Assembly (NCBI RefSeq): GCF_900101895.1
Contig: NZ_FMVF01000014.1
Span: 1-32,434 of the forward strand
Length of the DNA: 32,434 bases
Reading direction: 5' to 3'
Source of the DNA: Flavobacterium caeni
Lineage (GTDB): Bacteria; Bacteroidota; Bacteroidia; Flavobacteriales; Flavobacteriaceae
The notes beneath the pieces are model-generated. The model ran no database searches. It worked only from the letters and a program-made list of their open reading frames with translations, and was not told the DNA's origin. Of this stretch, positions 31,586 through 32,434 are shown piece after piece; the first letter of the stretch is position 1, and each line of letters opens with the position of its first letter. A program made the position numbers and the translations under genes.

Positions 31586-32287
31586 CTAGTCCTGCAGCGC
31601 AAAAACCCGCTTGAGCAGGTCGGAAGTGCGCGCCGAAAGGTTGTTCCGGATGTCTTTTTCCTCGACGGCCACCATCTTGAACACGCCCTCCATGGCCTTG
31701 TCGGTCACATAGTCGTTCAGGTCGGGATTGACCTTCTTGACCAACGGGATCGCGTTGTATTTGGTGATGATCTGGTTCCACACCTTGTCGGCACCCACCT
31801 TGCCGAGCGAGGTTTTGACCACGGGATTGAACTTGGTGTACAACTGTGTCGATGTCGTGTTCTGCAAATAGGTCGTCGCCGACGAGTCGTTGCCCAAAAG
31901 GATGTTGCGCGCATCGGTGAAGGTCATGTTCTTTACCGCGCCTGCAAAAATGGGCGTGGCTTCTTTGACGGCATTCTCGGCGGCACGGTTGAGCACTTTG
32001 AGTCCTTCGTCGGCCAGGCTCGACATCCCCAGGTCGCGCAGTGTTTTGTCGACTTTCTTGAGTTCGTCAGGAAGCAAGATCTTGACGGCTTCGTTCCTGA
32101 AAAATCCGTCGGTCACGGTAAGTTTCGAGACCTGCTTGGTGATGCCGTTGTTGAGTGCTTCCTTGAGACCCGCAGAAATGTCGGCGTTAGCCACCGTTCC
32201 GAGTTGCGGGTATTGGCTGGCCACTTGTTGCAGTTCGGCGCAGCTTGAGGCGAGGAATAGGAGGGTGATGAGGAGGAGGTTTTTCAT
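31586..32287 (-). CDS. DUF4197 domain lipoprotein
   Basis: This 233-residue protein begins MKNLLLITLLFLASSCAELQ with a lipobox at ASSC, so it should be an envelope lipoprotein. The body fits DUF4197 as I know it: 'ISAGLKEALNNGITKQVSKL' near the N terminus, 'PDELKKVDKTLRDLGM', 'MTFTDARNILLGNDSSATTY' and the C-terminal DYVTDKAMEGVFKMVAVEE. The function is not established. The start codon lies directly at the edge of an 8-bp tandem repeat array that forms the whole upstream region. No neighbour on the same strand is visible. Confidence 0.88.
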   Translation of the reverse strand: MKNLLLITLLFLASSCAELQQVASQYPQLGTVANADISAGLKEALNNGITKQVSKLTVTDGFFRNEAVKILLPDELKKVDKTLRDLGMSSLADEGLKVLNRAAENAVKEATPIFAGAVKNMTFTDARNILLGNDSSATTYLQNTTSTQLYTKFNPVVKTSLGKVGADKVWNQIITKYNAIPLVKKVNPDLNDYVTDKAMEGVFKMVAVEEKDIRNNLSARTSDLLKRVFALQD

Positions 32288-32386
32288 AAAGTCGTAAAGT
32301 CATAAAGTCGTAAAGTCATAAAGTCGTAAAGTCATAAAGTCATAAAGTCATAAAGTCGTAAAGTCGTAAAGTCGTAAAGTCGTAAA
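32285..32386. repeat. Tandem array of the 8-bp unit GTCRTAAA
   Basis: Twelve uninterrupted copies of GTCGTAAA or GTCATAAA fill 32291-32386. A partial unit (CATAAA) provides the start codon of the DUF4197 gene on the minus strand. Copies with A in the fourth position place an ATG on the minus strand. Changes in copy number could move leader length or upstream start codons. Confidence 0.9.
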
Positions 32387-32434
32387 GTCGAACGTCAAAA
32401 GTCGAACGCCGAATAACCAAATAACCAAATAACC
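32387..32434. repeat. Composite short repeat, copy 2 (5' side of DUF4197 gene)
   Basis: After the array come GTCGAACGTC, AAAAGTCGAACGCC and then GAATAACC, AAATAACC, AAATAACC up to the window edge. It is a direct counterpart of the block at 31511-31560 and may continue beyond the window. Confidence 0.6.

Noticed and set aside
32291..32386. CRISPR array
   Set aside because: The unit is 8 bp and has no spacers, and no cas gene is present; it is a simple tandem repeat.

Overview
The window looks like a chromosomal segment from a member of the Flavobacteriaceae, probably Flavobacterium or a close relative with a fairly high GC content. The evidence is the Bacteroidetes-type promoters (TTG near -33, TAnnTTTG at -7), the scarcity of Shine-Dalgarno sites, several proteins with a type IX secretion (T9SS) C-terminal sorting domain, lipoproteins of the 'CSSDE' style, and flavobacterial domain families (DUF3810, DUF4268, DUF4197, DUF6265). 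No phage, transposase, CRISPR or tRNA was found.

Layout. (1) Bases 1-660: the 3' end of a 23S rRNA gene, a spacer with a GCAA-capped hairpin, a complete 5S rRNA, its terminator, and a second terminator preceded by what looks like a decayed copy of the 5S tail. (2) 660-8574, minus strand: a surface-protein operon. A delta-60-repeat T9SS protein is followed by a repeat-containing lipoprotein, a 29-codon relic of a T9SS tail, and three tandem mosaic T9SS paralogues. The part below about 7050 is visibly AT-richer than the rest. (3) 8970-12485: a small secreted protein, a DUF4268 protein, a CoA-type Nudix hydrolase, a PlsC-like acyltransferase, and an ECF sigma factor paired with a membrane protein. 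(4) 12541-13420: about 880 bp of non-coding DNA built almost wholly of nested inverted repeats. I consider this the most unusual object in the window. (5) 13482-18934: NDH-2, a lipoprotein, a DUF3810 putative membrane metalloprotein, a small [2Fe-2S] protein, a DoxX-like protein and PepD. (6) 19175-24504, minus strand: an orphan ExbD, a TonB-dependent siderophore receptor, and a four-gene unit (GNAT, AraC regulator, DUF6265 lipoprotein, VOC protein). (7) 24607-32434: prfA, a Na+/H+ antiporter, pyrF, a class 3 lipase, ApbE, a BtuF-like metal-receptor protein, and a DUF4197 lipoprotein flanked on both sides by a composite short repeat.

Connections. The siderophore receptor and the [2Fe-2S] protein each carry the 17-bp palindrome TTATTTAGAAyAAATAA next to or over the -33 region of a good promoter, suggesting one shared, probably iron-linked, repressor. 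The siderophore receptor and ExbD are adjacent on one strand and fit TonB-driven uptake. The T9SS cluster shows repeated exchange between neighbouring genes. Short AAAGTC-type repeats recur in several intergenic regions, including inside the rRNA spacer and directly at the DUF4197 start codon.
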